In this document: positions 1 to 5,899 of the stretch, piece after piece
Numbering within the stretch: position 1 is the stretch's first letter
Layout of the letters: each line of letters starts with the position of its first letter
Translations under genes and position numbers: made by a program
Notes under the pieces: generated by a model
Database searches by the model: none
What the model saw: only the letters and a program-made list of their open reading frames with translations
Told to the model about the DNA's origin: nothing
NCBI GenBank assembly: GCA_005893365.1
Contig: VBPB01000058.1
Coordinates: 1 to 12,621 of the forward strand
Direction: 5' to 3'
Length of the DNA: 12,621 nt
Source of the DNA: Candidatus Eiseniibacteriota bacterium
GTDB lineage: Bacteria; Eisenbacteria; RBG-16-71-46

Positions 1-2094
1 CGGTTCCGGGCGGGCCGGCCCACCGCCATCTCGCTCACGCTCGACGGCCGGGCGGTGCTGTTCCTGCGCTCGGGCTCGCGCGACGTGGTGCAGGACCTCT
101 ACGCGTACGACGTGGCGACCCGCAAGGAGCGCGTGCTCCTCTCCGCCGCCGGCCTGCTCGCCGGGGCGGAGGAGCACCTGAGCGTCGAGGAGCGCGCCCG
201 GCGCGAGCGCCAGCGGCAGTCGGCGCGGGGCATCACCTCGTACCAGCTCTCGCACGACGGTCGCCGGATCCTGGTGCCGCTCGGCGGCCGGCTGTTCGTC
301 GTCGAGCGCCTGACCGGCGCCATGCGGGGGCTCAAGAGCACCGGCGGCTTCCCCATCGACCCTCGGTTCTCCCGCGACGCCACGCAGGTGGCCTGCGTGC
401 GCGACCACGACCTGTTCGTGACCGGCGTCGCGAGCGGGGAGGAGCGGCGCCTCACCGAAGGTGGGAACGCGACCGTCACCAACGGTGAAGCGGAGTTCGT
501 GGCGCAGGAGGAGATGGCGCGCTCGCAAGGCTACTGGTGGTCGCCCGACGGCCGCACGCTCGCCTACCAGCACACCGATCTGACCGGCGTCGAAGTGCTG
601 CGCATCGCCGACCCGGCGCACCCGGAGCGCGCACCGCAATCCTGGCCCTATCCGCGGGCGGGGACGCAGAACGCCGCGGTGACGCTCGGGCTCATCCCGG
701 CCGCGGGCGGCCGCACCACCTGGGTCGCATGGGACCGCGAGCGCTATCCCTACCTCACGACGGTGGTGTGGACCGAGAACGCGCCGCTCACCATCCTGGT
801 GCAGAACCGGGCGCAGACCGAAGAGGTGCTGATGACGGTGGACCCGGCGACGGGCGCCACCACGCCGCTGCTCACCGAGCGCGACGACGCCTGGCTCAAT
901 CTGTCCCCGGGCATGCCGGCGTGGACCCGGGACGGCCGCGCGTTCCTGTGGATGACCGAGCGCCGCGGGGCGCTCCAGCTCGAGCTGCACGCCCGCGACG
1001 GCGCGCTGATCCGGGCGCTGACGCCGCCCGAGCCAGGCCTGCGTGACGGCGTCGACCTGGACGAGGCGCACGGGATGGTATGGGTGCGCGGCGGTGACGA
1101 TCCGACCGAGACCCAACTCTTCCAGGTGCCGCTCGATCCGCGCCGCGGGAAGCGGGTGCGCGTGACGGTCGAGCCCGGGCAGCACGGCGCGGTGTTCTCC
1201 GAGGACCGGAGCACGTTCGTCCACAGCCTGAGCGCGCTGGGCGGGACGCCGCGCTGGGTGGTGCGCGCGCGCGACGGCCGGCCCCTCGGCGAGCTGCGCT
1301 CGGTGGGCGAGACACCGATCTTGACGCCGCACCTCGAGTTCACGGTGGTGGGGGACTCGCTCCAGTTCCACGCGGTGATCGTGCGGCCGCGCGACTTCGA
1401 TCCCAAGCGCCGCTATCCGGTGATCGTCAGCGTCTACGGCGGGCCCCACAGCCAGACCGTGACCAAGTCGGCGCAGGGGTATCTGGTCCAGCAGTGGATG
1501 GCCGATCACGGTTTCATCGTGGTCTCGCTCGACGGCCGCGGCACGCCCGGGCGCGGGCGCGCGTGGGAGCGCGCCATCAAGGGGGACCTGATCGACGTGC
1601 CGCTCCACGACCAGGTCGAGGGGCTCGTGGCGCTGGGCCGGCGCTATCGGGAGATGGACCTGACCCGGGTCGGCATCACCGGCTGGTCGTTCGGCGGCTA
1701 CTTCTCGGCGATGGCGGTCGAGCGGCGGCCCGCGGTCTACCACGCCGCCGTGGCCGGGGCGCCGGTGACCGACTGGCGCGACTACGACACGTACTACACC
1801 GAACGCTACATGGGGCGGCCCGACGACAACCCCAAGGGCTACGCGGCCGCCTCGGCGCTCACCTGGGCCAAGGACCTCTCACGCCCGCTGCTCATCCTGC
1901 ACGGCACCGCCGACGACAACGTCTACTTCTTCAACAGCCTCAAGCTGTGCGAGGCGCTGGTGCGTTCCGGGCGGAGCTTTGAGTTCGTGCCGCTCGCCGG
2001 CTACACGCACATGGTCGCCGACTCGCTGGGCGTGGCGCAGGTGAACCAGCGCACCATCGCGCACTTCATGCGCTATCTCGGCCCCGGGCGGTAG
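1..2094 (+). CDS. Dipeptidyl peptidase IV (S9B serine peptidase), 5' end cut by window
   Basis: Cleaves Xaa-Pro (or Xaa-Ala) dipeptides from the N-terminus of peptides, probably in the periplasm; the signal peptide would lie upstream of the window. The frame is open from base 1, so the start is outside. An internal GTG at 55 gives 679 aa, and the numbers below use it. The N-terminal part is a DPP IV beta-propeller with WSPDG-type blades. It carries the double-Glu substrate-recognition motif AQEEMARSQGYWWSPDG (E152, E153), which marks true DPP IV enzymes rather than generic S9 peptidases. The C-terminal alpha/beta hydrolase has YGGPHS (oxyanion region), GWSFGGY with nucleophile S545, HGTADDNV with D620 and YTHM with H652, so the triad is complete. 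The gene ends in TAG and is followed 35 nt later by another + strand gene. Identity is secure; exact substrate range is inferred. Confidence 0.95.
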   Translation, partial: RFRAGRPTAISLTLDGRAVLFLRSGSRDVVQDLYAYDVATRKERVLLSAAGLLAGAEEHLSVEERARRERQRQSARGITSYQLSHDGRRILVPLGGRLFVVERLTGAMRGLKSTGGFPIDPRFSRDATQVACVRDHDLFVTGVASGEERRLTEGGNATVTNGEAEFVAQEEMARSQGYWWSPDGRTLAYQHTDLTGVEVLRIADPAHPERAPQSWPYPRAGTQNAAVTLGLIPAAGGRTTWVAWDRERYPYLTTVVWTENAPLTILVQNRAQTEEVLMTVDPATGATTPLLTERDDAWLNLSPGMPAWTRDGRAFLWMTERRGALQLELHARDGALIRALTPPEPGLRDGVDLDEAHGMVWVRGGDDPTETQLFQVPLDPRRGKRVRVTVEPGQHGAVFSEDRSTFVHSLSALGGTPRWVVRARDGRPLGELRSVGETPILTPHLEFTVVGDSLQFHAVIVRPRDFDPKRRYPVIVSVYGGPHSQTVTKSAQGYLVQQWMADHGFIVVSLDGRGTPGRGRAWERAIKGDLIDVPLHDQVEGLVALGRRYREMDLTRVGITGWSFGGYFSAMAVERRPAVYHAAVAGAPVTDWRDYDTYYTERYMGRPDDNPKGYAAASALTWAKDLSRPLLILHGTADDNVYFFNSLKLCEALVRSGRSFEFVPLAGYTHMVADSLGVAQVNQRTIAHFMRYLGPGR

Positions 2095-2129
2095 GCGGCC
2101 CGCGCCCGGGGCACGCCGCCAGGACCACG

Positions 2130-2498
2130 ATGGGCGAGACCCGGCGGATCCCGGTGCGCAGGGAGGACGTCTGGACGTTCACCGAGCGGAACGTCTCGCT
2201 CTGGGACCTGCTCGACTTCTTCCCGCCCGACGCCGTGGGCCCGCGCGGCCCCGCCGACGCGCCGCGCCCGTACCAGGTGAAGCCGGTGGTCATCGAGACC
2301 GATCTCGGCTGGTCGTTCGAGACCGACATCCAGTTCGGCTCGTGGGTGTTCCGCCCGCGCTCGCCCAAGCAGCCCGGGATGATGAAGTGGTGCCGCGAGC
2401 GGGGCCTCGCCGCGGGCGACGCGCTGGTCTTCGAGCGGCTCGGCGAGCGGCGCTACCGGCTGTCGCTCGAGCGGGGCGGAGGGGCGGCCGGCCGCTGA
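2130..2498 (+). CDS. Hypothetical 122-aa protein, possible B3/AbrB-like fold
   Basis: I do not recognise this family. The ATG lies 35 nt after the peptidase stop with a weak AGGA five bases upstream, so it may be co-transcribed with the peptidase. The protein is soluble, without signal peptide or membrane segment, and rich in Trp, Phe and Arg. Its C-terminal third (about residues 80-117) contains FRPRSPKQPGMMKWCRERGL followed by a GDALVFERL-x-YRLSL pattern. A long loop, then Gly-Leu-x-x-Gly-Asp and two beta strands, resembles the end of B3 or AbrB-type DNA-binding pseudobarrels; this is a loose pattern match, not an assignment. Codon use and third-position GC match the neighbours, which supports a real gene. 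The ORF is reasonably sure; the function is unknown. Confidence 0.65.
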   Translation: MGETRRIPVRREDVWTFTERNVSLWDLLDFFPPDAVGPRGPADAPRPYQVKPVVIETDLGWSFETDIQFGSWVFRPRSPKQPGMMKWCRERGLAAGDALVFERLGERRYRLSLERGGGAAGR

Positions 2499-2544
2499 GC
2501 CGGGTCGCCGAGGTTTCGGCTGGTGGGCGGTCGGCCGCACCCGC

Positions 2545-2557
2545 TACAGTCGGCGCA
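2545..2557 (+). promoter_or_regulatory. Candidate -10 element giving a leaderless transcript
   Basis: TACAGT (4 of 6 to TATAAT) ends six bases before the ATG at 2557. Transcription would start at or next to the A of the start codon. No Shine-Dalgarno sequence precedes this ATG, which fits a leaderless mRNA. No convincing -35 box was found. Confidence 0.35.
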
Positions 2558-3195
2558 TGACGCAACGCATCCCGCCCGTCGTCGCGGTCCAACCGCTCGA
2601 GCGCAGGCACCTGCGGCTCCGATTCGCCGACGGGCGTGAGGGGGTCGTCGACGTGAGTGCACTCGTCGACTTCGACGGCGTGCTCTCGGCGCTCGGGGAC
2701 CCCGGCACGTTCCGGGAGGTTCGCGTCGAGTCCGGGACCGCCACGTGGCCCGGTGACATCGACCTGGCCCCGGAGACGCTCTACTGGGCCGCGACGGGTG
2801 ACCTGCCCGCCGGCCCGGCGCCCGCCGATTCCGCCCGGATCGCCGGTGCGCATCGCCGGGCGGACTCGGCGCCGCCTCCGCTCGGCCCCTTCGTCACGAC
2901 CTCCGAGGAACCCGCCCCCGGCACGGAGTCACCCGTGCCCGAGATCAGCCGTTTCCTCGGCATCGTCATCCGGATGTTCTACGCCGAACACGAAGCGCCG
3001 CACTTTCACGCTCACTACTCGGGGCGCTCGGGGCGGTTCGAGATCGCGACGCTGCGGGTACTCGACGGGGATCTGCCCGCGCGGGTATGTGGCCTGATCG
3101 TCGAATGGGCGAGCCTGCACCGCGAGGAGCTCATCGACGACTGGGAGCGCGCCAAGCGGCACGAGCCGCTGCACAGGATCGCGCCGCTGGCGTAG
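2557..3195 (+). CDS. DUF2442-DUF4160 fusion protein
   Basis: A 212-aa protein joining two small domains that usually occur as separate neighbouring genes. Residues 1 to about 85 match DUF2442: a LRFADGREGVVDVS strand pair, an FDGVLSALGDPGTFREV core and a TWPGDIDLAPETLYW end. Residues about 86-126 are a Pro/Ala/Arg-rich linker. Residues 127-212 match DUF4160 closely: PEISRFLGIVIRMFY, PHFHAHY (148-154) and EWASLHREELIDDWERA, ending EPLHRIAPLA. From memory, such pairs are suspected small toxin-antitoxin-like or regulatory modules, but no activity is established that I can rely on. Residue 127 is a GTG exactly where free-standing DUF4160 proteins begin (MPEISRF), and a GGAG lies six bases upstream of it. 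The second domain may therefore also be made alone. Start chosen at the ATG after a -10-like TACAGT. Domain identity is firm; role is unknown. Confidence 0.88.
   Translation: MTQRIPPVVAVQPLERRHLRLRFADGREGVVDVSALVDFDGVLSALGDPGTFREVRVESGTATWPGDIDLAPETLYWAATGDLPAGPAPADSARIAGAHRRADSAPPPLGPFVTTSEEPAPGTESPVPEISRFLGIVIRMFYAEHEAPHFHAHYSGRSGRFEIATLRVLDGDLPARVCGLIVEWASLHREELIDDWERAKRHEPLHRIAPLA
2925..2937 (+). promoter_or_regulatory. Internal ribosome binding site and GTG start for the DUF4160 domain
   Basis: GGAG at 2925-2928, six bases, then an in-frame GTG at 2935 (codon 127 of the fusion). The codons after it read PEISRF, the usual N-terminus of stand-alone DUF4160 proteins. Initiation here would give an 86-aa protein from 2935 to 3195. 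Confidence 0.45.
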
Positions 3196-3454
3196 GGCGC
3201 CCGCTCACCGGATCAGCACCACCCGCGAGGTCAGCCGGTGTCCGTCCTGCGTCAGGCGCAGGAAGTAGAGCCCGGACCTGAGCCCGGGCGATGAGTCGAG
3301 CACGACCAGGTGCTGACCGGGCCCCAGCGCGCCGACGTCGCGCCGCGCCACGCGGCGCGAGGCCAGGTCGATCACGTCGAGGGTGGCCGGCGCGCTCCAG
3401 CTCCAGCCCGAGGTGCTCTACGTCACGGTCGGGTACGGATTCTAGGCGCCCGCT
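3196..3454. repeat. 10-bp direct repeat bracketing the remnant region
   Basis: GGCGCCCGCT occurs at 3196-3205, right after the stop of the DUF2442-DUF4160 gene, and again at 3445-3454, at the 3' end of the selenoprotein gene. Both copies follow TAG. The copies are 249 bp apart and enclose the FlgD-like remnant. In such GC-rich DNA a chance match is possible. Confidence 0.4.
3205..3417 (-). pseudogene. Remnant of a FlgD-like / T9SS-type C-terminal domain
   Basis: The reverse strand reads 70 codons between an in-frame TAG (3418-3420) and a terminal TGA (3205-3207). The last 60 or so look like the C-terminal beta-sandwich that ends many secreted proteins in FlgD-domain-rich phyla: TLDVIDLASRRVA, then GPGQHLVVLDSS, then SGLYFLRLTQDGHRLTSRVV with a final LIR. 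The large secreted protein at 10003-12135 ends in the same arrangement (RAYDAAGREIGTL ... SGIYFARASV ... ARVIQTR). No start codon or signal peptide precedes the fragment, and the resemblance fades near 3395. It therefore appears to be the tail of a lost secreted-protein gene. A very short expressed ORF cannot be excluded, but a lone sorting domain would have no cargo. Confidence 0.6.
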
Positions 3455-3677
3455 ACGACGCCGCCGGGATCTTCTCCAGCACCTCGTTCAGCTCAGGCCA
3501 GCGTCCGGCCTGCTTCTTCGAGAAGATGAGCTGGCCGTCGAGGACGATCTCGAGCTGTCCGCCGGAACCCTTGATGAACGTGGCATCGAGGCCACGCGCC
3601 TTCTTGATCTCGGCCGCCAGACTGGTGGCCCGGGGCAGGTAGTTTCACTGCACGCAGTAGGTGATCTCGAGCTTCAT
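3453..3677 (-). CDS. SelW/Rdx-family selenoprotein (in-frame TGA = Sec)
   Basis: A 74-aa thioredoxin-like redox protein of the SelT/SelW/SelH (Rdx) family. It starts at ATG 3677 with AGGAGG four bases upstream and would end at TAG 3453-3455. Codon 11 is TGA (3645-3647). Reading it as selenocysteine gives MKLEITYC-V-Q-U-NYLPRA, with C8 and U11 forming the Cys-x-x-Sec motif after the first beta strand, as in SelW. The frame after TGA is clearly protein-coding and family-like: LAAEI helix, GGQLEIVLDGQLIFSKK beta hairpin, then the AGRWPELNEVLEKI end. Length is normal for bacterial SelW-like proteins. A SECIS-like hairpin follows the TGA. The family probably acts in cytosolic thiol redox; substrates are unknown. 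The alternative, a Cys-type gene broken by a nonsense mutation, is less likely because the TGA falls exactly on the Sec position. Confidence 0.9.
3612..3630 (-). promoter_or_regulatory. Bacterial SECIS-like hairpin after the Sec TGA
   Basis: On the - strand the RNA from 3630 to 3612 folds as GGCC, A, CCA, loop GUC, UGG, C, GGCC: a 4-bp and a 3-bp helix separated by one A/C mismatch. The loop begins with G-U, 23-24 nt after the TGA. This fits the known bacterial pattern of a short stem-loop roughly 16-37 nt downstream with a G at the start of the apical loop. The CAGUCUG apex is close to the CAGGUCUG apex of E. coli fdhF. It would bind SelB carrying Sec-tRNA. Confidence 0.7.
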
Positions 3678-3726
3678 AGGGCCTCCTGGGGCTCGTGGGG
3701 GCGCGTCCGGCCGATGTCGCCTCTCG

Positions 3727-3756
3727 ACTATACGCTTGGCCCCCGCGTGCTGCCAG
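3727..3756 (-). promoter_or_regulatory. Candidate promoter of the selenoprotein gene
   Basis: On the - strand CTGGCA (4 of 6 to TTGACA; 3751-3756), 18 bp spacer, TATAGT (5 of 6 to TATAAT; 3727-3732). It lies about 50 bp upstream of the ATG at 3677, and no other - strand start lies between. Confidence 0.45.
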
Positions 3757-3801
3757 GGGGTGGTCCCGCTCGTGCGCTTCGTGGGCTCAGGGCACGAATG
3801 G

Positions 3802-3832
3802 ATGAGGCCGCCCGGTGAGCGGGCGGCCTCAT
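3802..3832. terminator. Perfect 13-bp hairpin, probable terminator of the CTERM-like gene
   Basis: ATGAGGCCGCCCG, 5-nt loop GTGAG, then the exact complement. It begins 37 bp after the stop of the - strand gene at 3869-4402 and lies before the selenoprotein promoter, so it would insulate the two. There is no T-run on either side, so termination efficiency is uncertain. Confidence 0.6.
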
Positions 3833-3868
3833 GGACCGTGTCGAGGCGCGTGACGGGCAGGTCTGCCG

Positions 3869-4402
3869 TTACGCGAGCAACCTCCTGCGCCGCGCCCAAT
3901 AGGCCAGCGCCGCCAGCGAGACCAGCAGCGCCGCGAGGCCTGCGGGCGACGTGATCGGGGCATCTTCCGCGCTCGACGGAACGTGGGTCGTCACCGTGAT
4001 GCCGGTCGGGAACGGCGAGTCAGTGAAGTTGTAGCTCCCCAGCTGCTTGCTGAGTCGGATGGTGGGGCGGACGGCGTTGTCGGCGACGGCCTGGTAGCCG
4101 TTCGCGCCGGTCGCGGGCCCGGGCAGCGTCGCGTTGCAGGCGTTCTGGTACGCGGTCGCGACCTGCGCAGCGGTCATGCCGGGCGTCCAGGCCACATTGA
4201 CGTTGGTGGTCACCAGGACCGACGCACGACCCGGACTGCCCGGCTCCGAGATGTCGGTGATGGTCCGGGTCCAGGTGCCGGATCCGGACGTGACCCCCGA
4301 GAAGACGGTGAGCGTGGTCTGCTGGGCGGCAGACGCGCGCCCGACCCCGAGCGTCACGAGGGCCACGAGCGTGCATCCGAGAAGGCGAACGAGGTTTCGC
4401 AT
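3869..4402 (-). CDS. Small secreted protein with PEP/IPTL-CTERM-like C-terminal anchor
   Basis: A 177-aa exported protein of unknown function. ATG 4402 is preceded by GGAGG with five bases of spacing. Residues 1-26 are a clear Sec signal peptide: RNLVRLLG basic start, TLVALVTLGV core, cleavage near ASA-A. The mature part (about 27-147) is Thr/Ser/Val-rich and beta-like, with a TTLTVFSGVTSGSGTW start and a TTNVNVAWTPGMTAAQVATA segment; only two Cys occur in the whole chain, one of them inside the signal peptide. The last 30 residues hold a short APITSPAGL motif, a hydrophobic helix LAALLVSLAALAYWA and a terminal RRRRLLA. This tripartite layout is that of the PEP-CTERM, IPTL-CTERM and related sorting tails cut by exosortase-type proteases. 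I could not assign the exact subtype. No exosortase gene is in the window. It stands alone, bounded downstream by a hairpin. Confidence 0.8.
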   Translation of the reverse strand: MRNLVRLLGCTLVALVTLGVGRASAAQQTTLTVFSGVTSGSGTWTRTITDISEPGSPGRASVLVTTNVNVAWTPGMTAAQVATAYQNACNATLPGPATGANGYQAVADNAVRPTIRLSKQLGSYNFTDSPFPTGITVTTHVPSSAEDAPITSPAGLAALLVSLAALAYWARRRRLLA

Positions 4403-4464
4403 GATGTCCTCCTGCTGGAAGTGGGCGGCCTGCTCGGGGGACGCAGGAGCCCCTTCACTGGCTA

Positions 4465-4483
4465 CAGTCCCGGACCGGGACTG
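4465..4483. repeat. Perfect inverted repeat, 8-bp arms
   Basis: CAGTCCCG, GAC, CGGGACTG. It lies 63-81 bp upstream of the start of the - strand secreted protein. It could be an operator in that promoter region or a hairpin; it has no T-run. The sequence alone does not decide. Confidence 0.45.
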
Positions 4484-4641
4484 GGCGGCCCGCCGGACAA
4501 ACGAAGCGGGCGGCTGCCCGATCCGGCGGATAGTCTAGGCCCCCGCTGCGGCCGCTGCCAACCCCAACTTCTCCAGGTACTCGGGAATCCGCGCGGGTTT
4601 GACCCAGACGGTGCCGACAATGCAAGTTAGGCCCTCCTCCC

Positions 4642-4660
4642 GGACCGCGGCGTGCGGTCC
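4642..4660. repeat. Perfect inverted repeat upstream of murB, 7-bp arms
   Basis: GGACCGC, GGCGT, GCGGTCC, ending 26 bp before the murB ATG. It would form a hairpin in the murB leader or serve as a protein-binding site. Role not known. Confidence 0.4.
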
Positions 4661-4686
4661 CGGCCCGACCACCACCACGGACGCCC

Positions 4687-5670
4687 ATGCGCACCACGAC
4701 CCTCGAAGACCGCCTGCGCCAGCGACTCGGCGATGCCCTGCTCACCCAGGAGCCGCTGCGCCATCACACGACCATGCGCATCGGCGGGGCGGCGGACTTC
4801 TACTTCGCCGCGCGCAACCCGCACCAGCTGGTCGAGGCGCTCAAGGCGGCGCGCGAGTTCGCGCTGCCGCTCTTCCTGCTCGGCGGCGGCAGCAACCTGC
4901 TGGTCTCGGACGACGGCTTCCGCGGCCTGGTGCTGCGCAACGCCATCGAGGAGATCGAGTTCGACGGCACGGCGGCCCAGGTCGGCTGCGGCACGGACTT
5001 CCTGGAGCTGATCTACGCCTGCCGCGACCGCGACCTGGCCGGGCTCGAGTTCGCGGCCGGGATCCCGGGCAGCGTCGGGGGTGCCCTCTACGGGAATGCG
5101 GGCTGCTACGGGCAGGACATCGGCTCGTTCACCATCGAGTGCACGGTCGCCTCGCTCGACGGAGCGCAGGTCCTGACCCGGCCGGCCGCCTGGTTCGAGT
5201 TCGCCTATCGCGACTCGCGGCTCAAGCGCGACCCGTGGGTGCTGCTCTCGTGCCTGCTCCAGTTCCGCAGGGGCGCGCGCGACGCCATCCAGACGGTGAT
5301 CGAGGAGAAGCTCGAGGTGCGGCGCGTCAAGCACCCGCAGTGGCGCGTCGAGCCCACCGCCGGCTCGTACTTCAAGAACCTGCCGCCCGGCTTCCAGGTG
5401 CCCGGCCTGCCGCACTCGCCCGGGACGCAGCGCATCCCCGCCGGAGCGCTCCTAGACGCCTGCGACTGCCGCGGGCTGCGCGTGGGTGACGCGCTGGTGT
5501 TCCCCAAGCACGCCAACATCATCGTCAACGCCGGGCGCGCCACGGCCAAGGACGTGCTGACGCTGGCCGAGCTGATGAAGGCGCGCGTGCGCGTGAAGTT
5601 CGGCGTCACGCTGGAGGAGGAGGTCATGTTCCTCGGCGAGCGGCCGCGGCTTGAGAGCGGGAGGGTATGA
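4687..5670 (+). CDS. murB: UDP-N-acetylenolpyruvoylglucosamine reductase
   Basis: A cytosolic flavoenzyme that reduces UDP-GlcNAc-enolpyruvate to UDP-MurNAc with NADPH, the second committed step of peptidoglycan precursor synthesis. At 327 aa it is of family length. The N-terminal FAD domain has TTMRIGGAADF, LLGGGSNLLVSDDGF (GGGSN 66-70) and GIPGSVGGALYGNAG (125-139). YRDS (174-177) supplies the substrate-binding Tyr/Arg region. TAGSYFKN (224-231) holds the proton-donor Ser at 227. The C-terminus has HANIIVNAGRATAKDV and GVTLEEEVMFLGE with the catalytic Glu near 312. The ATG at 4687 gives the expected N-terminus; only a weak GGACG precedes it. The usual mur neighbours (murC, ddl) are absent here. 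Its TGA overlaps the next ATG by 4 bp. Confidence 0.97.
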   Translation: MRTTTLEDRLRQRLGDALLTQEPLRHHTTMRIGGAADFYFAARNPHQLVEALKAAREFALPLFLLGGGSNLLVSDDGFRGLVLRNAIEEIEFDGTAAQVGCGTDFLELIYACRDRDLAGLEFAAGIPGSVGGALYGNAGCYGQDIGSFTIECTVASLDGAQVLTRPAAWFEFAYRDSRLKRDPWVLLSCLLQFRRGARDAIQTVIEEKLEVRRVKHPQWRVEPTAGSYFKNLPPGFQVPGLPHSPGTQRIPAGALLDACDCRGLRVGDALVFPKHANIIVNAGRATAKDVLTLAELMKARVRVKFGVTLEEEVMFLGERPRLESGRV

Positions 5671-5885
5671 GTCGGCGGGACGGACCCCGAGCAGTGGCCG
5701 CCGACGCCTCCAAGCTCGATCTGCTGGCGGAACTTGGCTACGGCTCGGCTCACGAGGCTCTGCTGGCGTTCATCACTGGGCTCTACGTCGCCTCGCCGAG
5801 CTGCACCACCGTCGCGAAGCGCGGGGTCCAGGAACTTTGCCTGCACATCGCGGAAGCCGCCAGGCGCCGCACGGGGCGGCGCTGA
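5667..5885 (+). CDS. Small protein coupled to murB, unknown function
   Basis: A 72-aa protein whose ATG overlaps the murB stop (ATGA). A GGGAGGG lies just before the start, so translational coupling is likely. I do not recognise the family. After a short polar start it has a predicted helical core (KLDLLAELGYGSAHEALLAF, then a hydrophobic stretch through ITGLYVA). A second helix, TTVAKRGVQELCLHIAEAA, and a basic RRRTGRR tail follow. The two-helix layout with a basic end could be a small nucleic-acid-binding or peripheral membrane protein; that is a guess. It ends 14 bp before the stop of the convergent membrane-protein gene. Confidence 0.6.
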   Translation: MSRRDGPRAVAADASKLDLLAELGYGSAHEALLAFITGLYVASPSCTTVAKRGVQELCLHIAEAARRRTGRR

Positions 5886-5899
5886 CCCGCATCGCCTCC

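Larger units (their letters stand above)
4403..4686. other. Intergenic gap between divergent CTERM-like gene and murB
   Basis: 284 bp with no gene I can support. It holds two perfect inverted repeats, listed separately (4465-4483 and 4642-4660). On the + strand TTGACC at 4599-4604 is a possible -35 for murB, but no good -10 lies 16-18 bp after it. A 45-codon - strand frame (4535-4672) lacks a Shine-Dalgarno sequence and a family match. Confidence 0.5.

Noticed and set aside
3291..3818. + strand frames over the selenoprotein region
   Set aside because: Antisense to the selenoprotein and the FlgD-like remnant; low-complexity Arg-rich translations.
3645..3899. 84-codon - strand frame ending at the TGA
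   Set aside because: The part before the ATG at 3677 is Arg/Pro-rich and crosses the terminator hairpin and the promoter. Only its last 10 codons are real, as the start of the selenoprotein.
4535..4672. 45-codon - strand frame containing IVGTVWVKPARIPEYLEKLG
   Set aside because: The stretch looks protein-like, but there is no Shine-Dalgarno sequence, no ATG and no family match. It may be a gene remnant; not supported enough to list.
4687..5670. Antisense frames within murB (including 4627-5415 and 5205-6515)
   Set aside because: MurB has all catalytic motifs on the + strand; the - strand frames lack any recognisable feature.
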